A DNA stretch of 64,000 bases from Opitutaceae bacterium (GTDB lineage Bacteria; Verrucomicrobiota; Verrucomicrobiia; Opitutales; Opitutaceae). The notes under the pieces were generated by a model that was not told the DNA's origin, did no database searches, and saw nothing but the letters and a program-made list of their open reading frames with translations. The translations under genes were made by a program, and so were the position numbers. Numbering within the stretch: the first letter of the stretch is position 1; every line of letters starts with the position of its first letter. The stretch covers positions 62,001 to 126,000 of the forward strand of contig JAEUHC010000004.1 in NCBI GenBank assembly GCA_016794785.1, written 5' to 3'. This document shows, one piece after another, positions 17,381 to 25,184 of this stretch.

Positions 17381-17904
17381 GCACCGACCGCCAGCCCGAT
17401 GCGGCCAGTCGGCTCGCGGCCCATCTGGGCATGGCCCCCATACCGCACGAGGGGCCGCTTTTCGTGCGCACCTATGAGTCGGCCGAGACCTTCGGTGCCC
17501 TGCCCGCGCGCTACACCGGCACCCGCGCCGGCTGCACCGCGATCCTCGCGCTGATCACGGCGGAGAACTTCTCGGCGCTGCACCGGCTCGCGACGGACGA
17601 GCTGTGGTTCTTCCACGCCGGCAGTCCGCTCGAACTGCTCCTCCTCCATCCCGGCGGCCGCAGCGAAATCGTAATCGTGGGCGCCGATGTGCTCGGCGGG
17701 CAGCGCCCCCAGGCCTGCGTGCCGCGCGGATCGTGGGTGGGAGCGCGCCCGCTGGGCTCCGAGCCGGGCGCCTATGCGCTGATCAGCAATACCCTCGCCC
17801 CTGGCTTCGACTACGCCGACTACGAGCCCGGCGACCGGGCCGCGCTCATCGACGCCTATCCCGAACGTGCCGGCCTGATCAAGGCGCTTACGCGCGCGAG
17901 CTGA
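17377..17904 (+). CDS. Cupin_5 (DUF985-type) protein
   Basis: The 175-residue product fits the Cupin_5/DUF985 group. H69 and E75 lie in LHRLATDELWFFHAGSPLEL (68-87). The closing motif is LAPGFDYADYEPGDR (140-154), which is characteristic of the family. Members are small cupins with no agreed function; some are annotated as sugar-related isomerase-like proteins. The ATG at 17377 overlaps the stop of the SorC-type regulator, so expression is coupled. The context hints at a sugar-derived compound, but this is inference. Confidence 0.85.
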   Translation: MSTDRQPDAASRLAAHLGMAPIPHEGPLFVRTYESAETFGALPARYTGTRAGCTAILALITAENFSALHRLATDELWFFHAGSPLELLLLHPGGRSEIVIVGADVLGGQRPQACVPRGSWVGARPLGSEPGAYALISNTLAPGFDYADYEPGDRAALIDAYPERAGLIKALTRAS

Positions 17905-17962
17905 GAGCGAATCCTTCGCTTGCCCGCGCCACGCCTGACCCTCAGCGTCCGCGCCAAAGTTC

Positions 17963-19996
17963 ATGGCTTTTCCGACTCTTCCCGCGTGCCTCACGGCCCG
18001 CGATCTCAGCCTCTCCTCTCTCGATTCCACGCCCGATGACGCGCTCCTGCGCATCTACGCCTGGATGCAGCTCGCGCGCAGTGCGGACAACCGCATCCTG
18101 GAGCTCTTCCGCCAAGGCCTGATCCGTGGCACCGTGGCCGGCGGCCAAGGCAACGAGGGCCTGATCGTCCCGCTCGCGCTGCTGGCGGACAAGGCGATCG
18201 ATGTCGTCTCGTTCACGCACCGCGACCTGGGCGGCCACCTGATCTGGAGCGGCCACCTCTGCGATCACCTCAACCAGTATTGCGCCAACGCCGGCAGCCC
18301 GACCAAGGCGCGCGAGGGCAACATCCACCACGGCGACCCCCGCACGCGCTCGCTGCCGATGATCAGCCACCTCGGCACAATGCTCTCCAATGTCGCGGGC
18401 GCCACCGATTCGCAGCGCCGCCTCGGCCGGCCCGCGGTGGGGTTTGCGATTTTCGGCGACGGCGGCTCCAGCACGGGCGACGTCCACGAGACGCTCAACC
18501 TGGCCTCGCTGCTCTCGCTGCCGGTCGTGTTCATCGTGGAGAACAACCGCTACGCCTACTCGACGCCCGTAAGCGAGCAGTTCGCCCCCGGCACCGAGCT
18601 GTGGCGCCGCGCCGCCGGCTACGGCATCGAGGGCTTTGCGCTCGACGCCACCGGCGACCTCGCCGCCATCACCCGCACCCTCGCGGCCACCATCGAAAAA
18701 GTCCGCCGGACTTCGCGGCCCGTGCTGATCGAGGCGCATACGCTCCGACTCCGGGGCCACGCCGCCTACGACACCTGCGACTACCTGAAGCCGGGCGAGA
18801 GCGAGGAATTCTTCGCCCGCGATCCCCTGCCCAAGCTCCGCGCGCAACTGGCCCCGCGCCACGCCGCCCGCCTCGACGCGATCGATGCCGAGCTCGGCAC
18901 GCACCTCGAGGCGTGCGTGCAAATCTCGCTCGCCACGCCGCGCCCCACGCCTGACGGCATGGAGGCCGATGTGTTTGCGCCCGCCGCGCCGGCCCTGCCG
19001 TGGAAACCCGCGCCCGCCGCGCCCGCCACGCTCACCTTCGCGCAGGCGCTGAATCTCGGGCTGCGCAAAATCCTCACCGAGCGCCCTGAGTCGCTCGTGC
19101 TCGGCCAGGACATCGGAACCTATGGCGGGGCGTTCAAGGTCACCGAGAACCTGCTCAAGGATTTTGGCCGCCCGCGCGTGCTCAACACCCCGCTCGCCGA
19201 GAGTTCCTGCACCGGATACGCGATCGGTCTCGCGGTCAACGGCCACCGCCCGATCGAGGAGTTTCAGTTTTCCGATTTCTCCACCGAGGCCGTCACCCAG
19301 ATCACGCTCAACGCCGCGACCATGCACTTCCGCTCCGGCGCCGCGTGCCCGCTCGTGCTGCGCTTTCCCTGCGGCGGCGGGCTCACGTTCGGGTCGTTCC
19401 ACTCGCAGGAGCTGGAGTCGCTGTTTCTCTCGATGCCGGGCGTCAAGGGCCTCTACCCGAGCACGCCGCAGGATGCGTTCAACGCCCTGCTGGCCGCCTA
19501 CGAGGACAACAACCCCGTGATCCTCTTCGAGCACAAGGCGCTCTACCGCCGCGGCCGCGCGCCAGTCGCCTGGGACCCGGCCTACCGCGACGTGTGGTCG
19601 CCCAAAAAACTCCGCGCCGGCGACTACGCGACGTTCGTGACCTACGGCGAGATGGTGCATCTTGCCGAGGAAGCCGCCGATTATTTCGCGGCGGAATACG
19701 AGACGGCCTTCGATCTTTTCGATCTGCGCGCGCTCGCGCCGCTGCGGCTCGAGGCCATCAAGGCGTCGCTCGCGCGCACCGGCCGGCTGGTGGTGCTGCA
19801 CGAAGGCCGGCGCACACACGGCTTCGGCGCCGAGCTGGTCGCTCGGCTCACGGAGGAGCACTTCACCTCCCTCAAGGCCGCGCCCCTGCGCATCGCCTCG
19901 CTCGACCTCCCCGTGCCCTTCGCGCCCGAGCTCGAGGCGGCTTACCGCCCCACGAAGGAAAAAATCATCGACGCGATCGCGGCGTGGATGGGCTGA
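17963..19996 (+). CDS. Fused 2-oxoacid dehydrogenase E1 (alpha-beta), branched-chain type
   Basis: The 677-residue product contains both E1 halves in one chain. Residues 1-330 are the alpha part, with the thiamine diphosphate motif GDGGSSTGDVHE (165-176) ending in ENN (193-195). From about 350 onward is the beta part, with VLGQDIGTYGGAFKVT and a transketolase C-terminal domain. It would decarboxylate a branched-chain or related 2-oxoacid and acylate a lipoyl E2. No E2 or E3 gene lies nearby. Single-chain E1 of this kind is known in some bacteria. It is followed directly by a palindromic repeat and kdsC. Confidence 0.9.
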   Translation: MAFPTLPACLTARDLSLSSLDSTPDDALLRIYAWMQLARSADNRILELFRQGLIRGTVAGGQGNEGLIVPLALLADKAIDVVSFTHRDLGGHLIWSGHLCDHLNQYCANAGSPTKAREGNIHHGDPRTRSLPMISHLGTMLSNVAGATDSQRRLGRPAVGFAIFGDGGSSTGDVHETLNLASLLSLPVVFIVENNRYAYSTPVSEQFAPGTELWRRAAGYGIEGFALDATGDLAAITRTLAATIEKVRRTSRPVLIEAHTLRLRGHAAYDTCDYLKPGESEEFFARDPLPKLRAQLAPRHAARLDAIDAELGTHLEACVQISLATPRPTPDGMEADVFAPAAPALPWKPAPAAPATLTFAQALNLGLRKILTERPESLVLGQDIGTYGGAFKVTENLLKDFGRPRVLNTPLAESSCTGYAIGLAVNGHRPIEEFQFSDFSTEAVTQITLNAATMHFRSGAACPLVLRFPCGGGLTFGSFHSQELESLFLSMPGVKGLYPSTPQDAFNALLAAYEDNNPVILFEHKALYRRGRAPVAWDPAYRDVWSPKKLRAGDYATFVTYGEMVHLAEEAADYFAAEYETAFDLFDLRALAPLRLEAIKASLARTGRLVVLHEGRRTHGFGAELVARLTEEHFTSLKAAPLRIASLDLPVPFAPELEAAYRPTKEKIIDAIAAWMG

Positions 19997-20000
19997 TGGA

Positions 20001-20093
20001 ATTTTCGATTTTGGATTCTCGATTTTCGATTGCACCAAACGTCCCGCACATCGCCATGCCTCAATCGAAAATCAATAATCGAAAATCGAAAAT
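20001..20093. repeat. AT-rich inverted repeat at the kdsC start
   Basis: Two arms of about 32 bp (20001-20032 and 20061-20093) are near-perfect inverted copies built on repeats of ATTTTCGATT; I count about four mismatches. It begins right after the E1 stop and is strikingly AT-rich in a GC-rich region. Its right arm lies inside the proposed kdsC reading frame and encodes SKINNRKSKI. Confidence 0.85.
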
Positions 20094-20604
20094 CCCCGCG
20101 ACCCGCTGGGCCGCCGTGAGGCTCTTCGCCATGGATGTCGATGGCGTGCTCACCGACGGCACGGTGCAAATCTCCTCCGACGGCACGGAGACGAAGACCT
20201 TTTCCATCCTCGACGGCATGGGGCTCGTCCGCCTGCACAAAGCCGGCATCGCCACCGCGTGGATTAGTGGGCGCGCTTCGGGCGCGACCACGGTGCGCGC
20301 GACCGAGCTGAAAATCCCGCACGTCATTCAAGGCCGCACCGACAAGCTCGCCGCGCTCCAGGAACTCGCCGCCCGGCTTTCGCTCTCGGCCGAACAGTGC
20401 GCCTACATGGGCGACGACGACATCGACGCGCCCGCCCTCGCGTGGGCCGGTGTCGGCATCGCACCCGCCGGCTCGATGCCGGCCGCCCTCGCCGCCGCAG
20501 ACTATGTGCCGCGCCGGCCGGCGGGTCTGGGAGCCGTGCGCGACGTGTGCGAGCGCATCCTCGTCGCGCGGAGCAAAACCGCGGGAAGGAAGTCCCAGCC
20601 ATGA
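20056..20604 (+). CDS. kdsC: 3-deoxy-D-manno-octulosonate 8-phosphate phosphatase (KdsC)
   Basis: KdsC removes phosphate from Kdo-8-phosphate in lipopolysaccharide core synthesis. The HAD motif DVDGVLTDGTVQISSDG begins at residue 27 (nucleophile D27, acid/base D29). AWISGRASGATTVRATEL and YMGDDDIDAPAL follow, all matching KdsC. The start is uncertain. ATG 20056 gives 182 residues, but residues 1-13 come from the AT-rich inverted repeat. A GTG at 20116 would give 162 residues and avoid it. The stop overlaps lptC. The order kdsC-lptC-lptA-lptB is conserved in many Gram-negatives. Confidence 0.92.
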   Translation: MPQSKINNRKSKIPATRWAAVRLFAMDVDGVLTDGTVQISSDGTETKTFSILDGMGLVRLHKAGIATAWISGRASGATTVRATELKIPHVIQGRTDKLAALQELAARLSLSAEQCAYMGDDDIDAPALAWAGVGIAPAGSMPAALAAADYVPRRPAGLGAVRDVCERILVARSKTAGRKSQP

Positions 20605-21170
20605 TGCGCGCGCGCTTCGCCTCCGGTAGCCCGCCCCGTGAGAGGTGGGACGGCCTACGCTTAATCCCTACTCCATCCCTGCTCTCACGAGCAGGGCTAC
20701 CAGCGCGCCGCTTCGCCCACTTTGTGATTCTGGCCTGCCTGCTGGCTCCCGCATGCCCGCTCCCGGGCGCCGACGCACCGCCGCCGCCAGCGTCCGCGGC
20801 ACCGGCCTCCTCCGCCCCGGCCATCAACTGGGTGCTCCCCATCTTCACCGACAAGGAGGGCTTCCGCTCGATGACGCTCCGCGGCACCGAGGTCCGCCCG
20901 GCCGGCAAAAACATCGCCGTGACCGATCTCAGCATCACCATCTTCTCGGGCGACGCCGCGTCGCGGGTGGAGTCGATGCTCCTCAGTCCCACGGCGGTGT
21001 TTTTCCCCAAGGAAAACCGCGCGAGCGGCGACGGCGCCGTCCGCTACATCAGTGATCAGGCCGACGTCACGGGCACGGGCTGGGCCTACGACCACACGAC
21101 CAAAAAGATTTCGATTCGGCAGAACGTGCGCATCATCCTCCGCGCCCAGATCAACAACATCCTCAAATGA
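20601..21170 (+). CDS. lptC: LptC-like lipopolysaccharide export protein
   Basis: In LPS export, LptC bridges LptBFG to LptA. The 189-residue frame has a hydrophobic leader (FVILACLLAPAC, about 40-51) and a beta-jellyroll-like region with MTLRGTEVRPAGKNIAVTDL. It is assigned mainly by position between kdsC and lptA. The first 35 residues are translated from a REP-like repeat (20625-20701), so the true start may be the GTG at 20724 just before the hydrophobic segment. The ATG at 20601 overlaps the kdsC stop. LAPAC resembles a lipobox, which would be unusual for LptC. Confidence 0.72.
   Translation: MMRARFASGSPPRERWDGLRLIPTPSLLSRAGLPARRFAHFVILACLLAPACPLPGADAPPPPASAAPASSAPAINWVLPIFTDKEGFRSMTLRGTEVRPAGKNIAVTDLSITIFSGDAASRVESMLLSPTAVFFPKENRASGDGAVRYISDQADVTGTGWAYDHTTKKISIRQNVRIILRAQINNILK
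20625..20701. repeat. REP-like paired palindrome, copy 2 (inside lptC 5' end)
   Basis: This 77 bp element has the same outer GGTAGCC/GGCTACC ends and two GTGAGAG-type hairpins as 12907-12984, but in swapped order. It lies within the first 35 codons of the annotated lptC frame. The element contains no in-frame stop there. Confidence 0.85.
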
Positions 21171-21847
21171 CGCGCCGCCCCGCCCTGCTCCGCCTTGCCC
21201 TGCCGCTGCTGGCCGCGCTCCCGCTCGCCGCCCTGTCATTCACCCGCGCCGCCGATGCGCCGGCGGCCAAGGCCCCCGCGCCGCCGCCCGTCCCCACCGA
21301 GATCGAGTCCGGCTCCGCCGAGATGCTGGGCGGCGACAAGGAAAACACCCTCATTCTGCGCGACCGCGTCACCGTCACCGGCACCAATCTCCGCATGACC
21401 TGCGATCAACTTGTCGTCGTCATGCGCCGCCGCGGCGACACCGCCGACACCGTGGGCGACCCGCAGAATTTCAAGTCCCTCGTCGCCACCGGCTCCGTCC
21501 GCATCGTGCAGGCCGGCCGCGAGGCCACGTGCGAGCGCGCCGAGATTTTCCCGAGCGATGACCGCGTGGTCCTCACCGGCAATCCCCGTGTGCGCACCGG
21601 CGACGGCCAGTGGGAAGGTGGCAGCCCGCGCATCGAGCTGCTGCGCGGCGAGCGCATCGTGCGCATGCTCTCCGAGGATGGAAAGCGCCCGCACTTCACC
21701 CTGCCGCCGCTCAAGGACCTCGGCTTCGATCCCGACAAGGCCAAGGAAACGCCCAAGCCCGAGACCGCCGCCCCGGCCAAAACCGAAGCCCCCGCCGCGA
21801 CCACTCCCGTCATCTCGGTGCCGCCGATCGCTCCACCGCCGCAATGA
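21167..21847 (+). CDS. lptA: LptA/OstA-like periplasmic LPS transport protein
   Basis: LptA builds the periplasmic bridge that carries lipopolysaccharide to the outer membrane. The 226-residue product has an export signal (about 1-28) and an OstA-type beta-jellyroll (about 42-165). TEIESGSAEMLGGDKENTLI and RDRVTVTGTNLRMTCDQLVV are typical of the fold. A Pro/Ala/Lys-rich tail (from about 185) is extra. The frame overlaps lptC by 4 bp and lptB by 4 bp (ATGA), so the cluster is translationally coupled. Confidence 0.88.
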   Translation: MTRRPALLRLALPLLAALPLAALSFTRAADAPAAKAPAPPPVPTEIESGSAEMLGGDKENTLILRDRVTVTGTNLRMTCDQLVVVMRRRGDTADTVGDPQNFKSLVATGSVRIVQAGREATCERAEIFPSDDRVVLTGNPRVRTGDGQWEGGSPRIELLRGERIVRMLSEDGKRPHFTLPPLKDLGFDPDKAKETPKPETAAPAKTEAPAATTPVISVPPIAPPPQ

Positions 21848-22587
21848 GCGCGCCCGCCGCCGCGCACTCGGAGATCCGCACCGAGAACCTCGTCAAGGCC
21901 TTCGGCCCGCGCACCGTCGTCAACGGCGTGAGCCTGAACTTCCGCGCCGGCGAGGTCGTCGGCCTGCTCGGGCCCAACGGCGCAGGCAAGACCACCACCT
22001 TCTACATGGTCGTGGGCCTCATCCCCGCCACCGCCGGCCGCGTGCGGCTCGACGGCGCCGACATCACGCGCCAGCGCATGCACCAGCGCGCGCGCCACGG
22101 CATCGGCTACCTGCCGCAGGAGGCCTCAGTCTTCCGCAAGCTGACAGTCGAGGAAAACATCCTCGCCATCGCCGAGGCCGTCGGCGTGCCGCGCCGCGAG
22201 CGCAAAGCCACCGTCGCCTCCCACCTCGCCGAACTCAGCCTCGAGCACGTGGCGAAGCAGAAGGCCTACACCCTCTCCGGCGGCGAGCGCCGCCGCCTCG
22301 AGATCGCGCGCGCGCTGGTGACCAAGCCCAAGTTTCTCCTGATGGACGAGCCCTTCGCCGCCATCGATCCCATCTCGGTCGCCGAGGTGCAGAAGATCAT
22401 CCTTCAGCTGAAGGCGCGCGGCATCGGCGTGGTCGTGACCGATCACAATGTGCGCGAGACCCTGCGCATCGTCGATCGCGCCTACCTGATCCACCAAGGC
22501 AAGGTGCTCACCGAAGGCACCGGCGATTTCCTGATCAAGGACGATCAGGCGCGGAAATTCTATCTCGGCGACAGCTTCAATCTCTGA
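21844..22587 (+). CDS. lptB: LPS export ABC transporter ATP-binding protein LptB
   Basis: LptB is the ATPase that powers LPS extraction with LptF/LptG. The 247-residue product has Walker A GPNGAGKTT (43-51), Q-loop Q92 in YLPQEASVFRKLTVEEN, signature LSGGE (144-148), Walker B LLMDEP (165-170) and the switch histidine H201. The PQEASVFRKLTVEEN stretch is diagnostic of LptB among ABC ATPases. The ATG overlaps the lptA stop. lptF/lptG are not in the window. Confidence 0.95.
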   Translation: MSAPAAAHSEIRTENLVKAFGPRTVVNGVSLNFRAGEVVGLLGPNGAGKTTTFYMVVGLIPATAGRVRLDGADITRQRMHQRARHGIGYLPQEASVFRKLTVEENILAIAEAVGVPRRERKATVASHLAELSLEHVAKQKAYTLSGGERRRLEIARALVTKPKFLLMDEPFAAIDPISVAEVQKIILQLKARGIGVVVTDHNVRETLRIVDRAYLIHQGKVLTEGTGDFLIKDDQARKFYLGDSFNL

Positions 22588-22622
22588 GCCCAGCGCCCAG
22601 CCCCGAACCGGAGACTACCCCC

Positions 22623-23621
22623 ATGAGCAAGCCTCTCAACGGCATCACCGTCGCGCACTTTTTCGAAGCCCATCGCGACAAGCTGCATCTGACCCTCGCC
22701 TGCGGCGAGCGCGGCCTCGGCCGCCTCATCGAGGAGACCACCATCAACCGCCCGGCCCTCGCCCTCACCGGCTTCTTCAAATACTTCGCGCACCGCCGTG
22801 TGCAGGTGCTCGGCGCGGCGGAGTGGAGCTTCATGAAGACGCAGACCATCGAGGCCCAGACCTCCGCGCTTCAGGAGATGGTGCGGCGCGGGATCCCCTG
22901 CATCGTCCTCACGCGCAACTACCAGCCCACGCCGCCGATGATCGCCGTGGCCGAGGAGATGAATCTCCCGATCCTGCGCACGCCGATGATCACGTTCGCC
23001 TGGATCAACCTCGCCACGCTCGCGCTCGACAACGAGTTCGCGCCGCGCGGCAGCGAGCACGCCACCACCCTCGACATCAAGGGCGTGGGCGTGATGATCC
23101 GCGGCGATTCCGGCGTGGGCAAAAGCGAATGCGCCCTCGCCCTGATCGAGCGCGGCCACTCGCTCGTCTCCGACGATCTCACGCTCCTGCGCCTCGTCGA
23201 TGAGCGCGAGATCATCGCCTCCTCGCAGGAGCTCAACCGCGGCTACATGGAGTGCCGCGGCATCGGCATCATCAACATCGAGCAGATGTTCGGCGTGAAG
23301 AGCATCCGCCCCGAGAAACGCGTGGATCTCGTGGTCTCGCTCCGCGAGTGGAAGGAAGGTGTGCACGAGGAGCGGACCGGCCTCGAGAAGCACTACTACC
23401 CGCTCCTCAACCGCCAGATGCCGCACGTGGAACTCTACGTGCGCCCCGGCCGGGACATCGCCCGCCTCGTCGAGGTCGCCGCCCTCACCCACGCGCTCCG
23501 CAAGATCGGCCACGATCCCGCGGTGGAGTTCAACGAGCGCCTCATCGCCCACATGGCGAAAAAGAACGAGGCGAACAAAGCCGCGAAAATCCGGCCCATC
23601 GAGCGCGAGGAGCGCGCCTAG
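22623..23621 (+). CDS. hprK: HPr kinase/phosphorylase
   Basis: HprK phosphorylates or dephosphorylates a serine of HPr-like proteins. The 332-residue product has an N-terminal regulatory domain (1-135), catalytic-region H146 (SEHATT), P-loop GDSGVGKS (161-168) and the family signature ECRGIGIINIE (210-220). It lies 35 bp after lptB. In many Gram-negatives hprK sits in an lptB-rpoN-hpf-ptsN-hprK block; here rpoN and PTS genes are absent from the stretch. The role may concern nitrogen or carbon regulation rather than sugar uptake (inference). Confidence 0.95.
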   Translation: MSKPLNGITVAHFFEAHRDKLHLTLACGERGLGRLIEETTINRPALALTGFFKYFAHRRVQVLGAAEWSFMKTQTIEAQTSALQEMVRRGIPCIVLTRNYQPTPPMIAVAEEMNLPILRTPMITFAWINLATLALDNEFAPRGSEHATTLDIKGVGVMIRGDSGVGKSECALALIERGHSLVSDDLTLLRLVDEREIIASSQELNRGYMECRGIGIINIEQMFGVKSIRPEKRVDLVVSLREWKEGVHEERTGLEKHYYPLLNRQMPHVELYVRPGRDIARLVEVAALTHALRKIGHDPAVEFNERLIAHMAKKNEANKAAKIRPIEREERA

Positions 23622-23714
23622 GTCCGGATTCCCGCGAAGCAGGCCGGCTCCGCCGCCCCGCGCGCTGATTTGGGGCTGGCGTTTGGAAACGCACCTGCGG
23701 ACGTTTCCCGCCGC

Positions 23715-24467
23715 ATGTCCACACCCGCCCTCCGCGTCGACGGTCGTCAACCCGCGCAATTGCGCCCGATCACGTTCGAGGCCGGCATCGCGCCGCACGC
23801 CACGGGCTCCGTGCTCGTCGGGTTCGGCCTCACGCGGGTCATCTGCGCAGCCACGATCGAGCCCAACGTGCCCACGTGGATGAAGCAGCAGCGGGTGCCC
23901 GGCGGCTGGCTCACCGCGGAATACTCGATGCTCCCCTACTCGACGCTCGACCGAAAGCCGCGCGAGATCTCCAAGGGCAAGCCCGACGGCCGCAACATCG
24001 AGATCCAGCGCCTCATCGGCCGCTCGCTCCGCGCCGTGCTCGACCTCCAGAAGCTCGGCCAGAACACGCTCTGGATCGACTGCGATGTGCTGCAGGCCGA
24101 CGGCGGCACGCGCACCGCCGCCATCACCGGCGCCTACCTCGCGGCGCGCCTCGCCGTGCAAAAACTGCTCGACGCCCGGAAAATCCCCGAGAACCCGCTC
24201 ACCGATTCCGTCGCCGCCGTCAGCGCCGGCATCTTCGGCGGACGCGCGCTGCTCGATCTCAACTACGTCGAGGACAAGGACGCCGAGGTGGACGCCAACA
24301 TCGTGATGACGGGGCGCGGCCAGTTTGTCGAAGTGCAGGGCAGCGGCGAGGAGGCGACCTTCTCCGCCGAGCAATTGCAAAGCCTCCTCGCCCTTTCCCA
24401 GGCCGGCCTGGCCGAACTCGCGGCGCTGCAGGGGGCATTTCTCACGCAACAGTTGTTGGGCAAGTAG
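23715..24467 (+). CDS. rph: Ribonuclease PH
   Basis: RNase PH is a phosphorolytic 3' exonuclease that trims tRNA ends. The 250-residue product is a complete family match. RVDGRQPAQLRPITFEAGIA opens the protein; EYSMLPYSTLDRK and ADGGTRTAAITGAYLA are the phosphate-binding and core signatures; VDANIVMTGRGQFVEVQGSG closes the fold. The ATG at 23715 fits the known N-terminus; an upstream TTG adds 15 poorly fitting residues. The stop codon (24465-24467) is inside the left end of an inverted repeat. Confidence 0.96.
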   Translation: MSTPALRVDGRQPAQLRPITFEAGIAPHATGSVLVGFGLTRVICAATIEPNVPTWMKQQRVPGGWLTAEYSMLPYSTLDRKPREISKGKPDGRNIEIQRLIGRSLRAVLDLQKLGQNTLWIDCDVLQADGGTRTAAITGAYLAARLAVQKLLDARKIPENPLTDSVAAVSAGIFGGRALLDLNYVEDKDAEVDANIVMTGRGQFVEVQGSGEEATFSAEQLQSLLALSQAGLAELAALQGAFLTQQLLGK

Positions 24468-24539
24468 CGCGCGGCTTCAGCCCGCGCAGCGGTGCGAACA
24501 TCTCATCCCGTGCCTGCGCGGGCTGAAGCCTCGCGCTAC
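24464..24539. repeat. Inverted repeat between convergent rph and HTH genes
   Basis: The 76 bp element has ends GTAGCGCG and CGCGCTAC variants. The arms include GGCTTCAGCCCGCGCAG and its exact complement, 17 bp each. It could fold into one strong hairpin and end transcription from both sides. Its left end overlaps the rph stop codon. Confidence 0.85.
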
Positions 24540-24541
24540 CC

Positions 24542-25021
24542 TCAATCCCGCCGCGCCCCGCCCTCCGCCTTGATCGGGCCGAAATTGCCGCTCTCCGCGG
24601 CCTTCACGAAGCTTTCCGTCACGCTTTTCAGCTCCTCCCAGCGGCGCCGGATCGTCCGCGCCTCCTCCTTGGAGATCGTGCTGTCGGCCGAGGCGGTCGC
24701 GATCGTCGCGAGCATGTCGGCGAATTCCTGGATGATGCCGTTGGTCGCCGGGATCACGTTGGCCGTGGGCGGCAGGCTGTGGGGATTGCGGATGTAAAAG
24801 CCATCGGCCTGCTCGCATACCCACTGGGCCACGCGCGCATCGCCGCTGCTGCGCACAAGCTGCCCCACGCGATCGAGCGGGCTGCTGGCGCCGCTGCCGC
24901 TGTCGTCCTCGGGCGGCTCCGCCCACTTGTAGATCAGGGAGAGCGACAGATTCATGTCGGCCGCGATCTGTTTCGCGCTGGTGTGCTTGAGCAGCTCCTT
25001 CATCACCTCGTGGGCTTGCAT
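24542..25021 (-). CDS. Helix-turn-helix protein, phage CII (CP76)-like
   Basis: The 159-residue product has a helix-turn-helix near the N-terminus (HTSAKQIAADMNLSLSLIYK, about 12-31). A helical body follows with SPLDRVGQLVRSSG and WVCEQADGFYIRNP. This order resembles phage regulatory proteins of the CP76/CII group that are also found as chromosomal genes. No other phage gene is near. The ATG at 25021 is preferred (MQAHEVMKELLKH); an ATG at 25060 would add 13 residues. It converges on rph and diverges from sucC across 163 bp. Confidence 0.7.
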   Translation of the reverse strand: MQAHEVMKELLKHTSAKQIAADMNLSLSLIYKWAEPPEDDSGSGASSPLDRVGQLVRSSGDARVAQWVCEQADGFYIRNPHSLPPTANVIPATNGIIQEFADMLATIATASADSTISKEEARTIRRRWEELKSVTESFVKAAESGNFGPIKAEGGARRD

Positions 25022-25184
25022 GAGGCGCGAGGGTGCCCCGGGAGAATCTCGGCGCAACATCGGAAGTGGCCCCAGGGTGCACCCGGCTTCGGCGGGGCGG
25101 AACTTCGCGTTCCAGCCCTTTTTTTCGTGCGTCTGTGGCGGGCGTTCTGGCTAACTGCGCGTTCCCTCAACCCGCTTTTTCCAA

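Noticed and set aside
17942..20038. Open frame of about 700 codons on the minus strand
   Set aside because: It is opposite the E1 gene, which has full thiamine-diphosphate motifs. The antisense translation has no domain signature.
24542..25060. Prophage indicated by a CII-like regulator
   Set aside because: No integrase, structural or lysis gene is near; both flanks are housekeeping genes.
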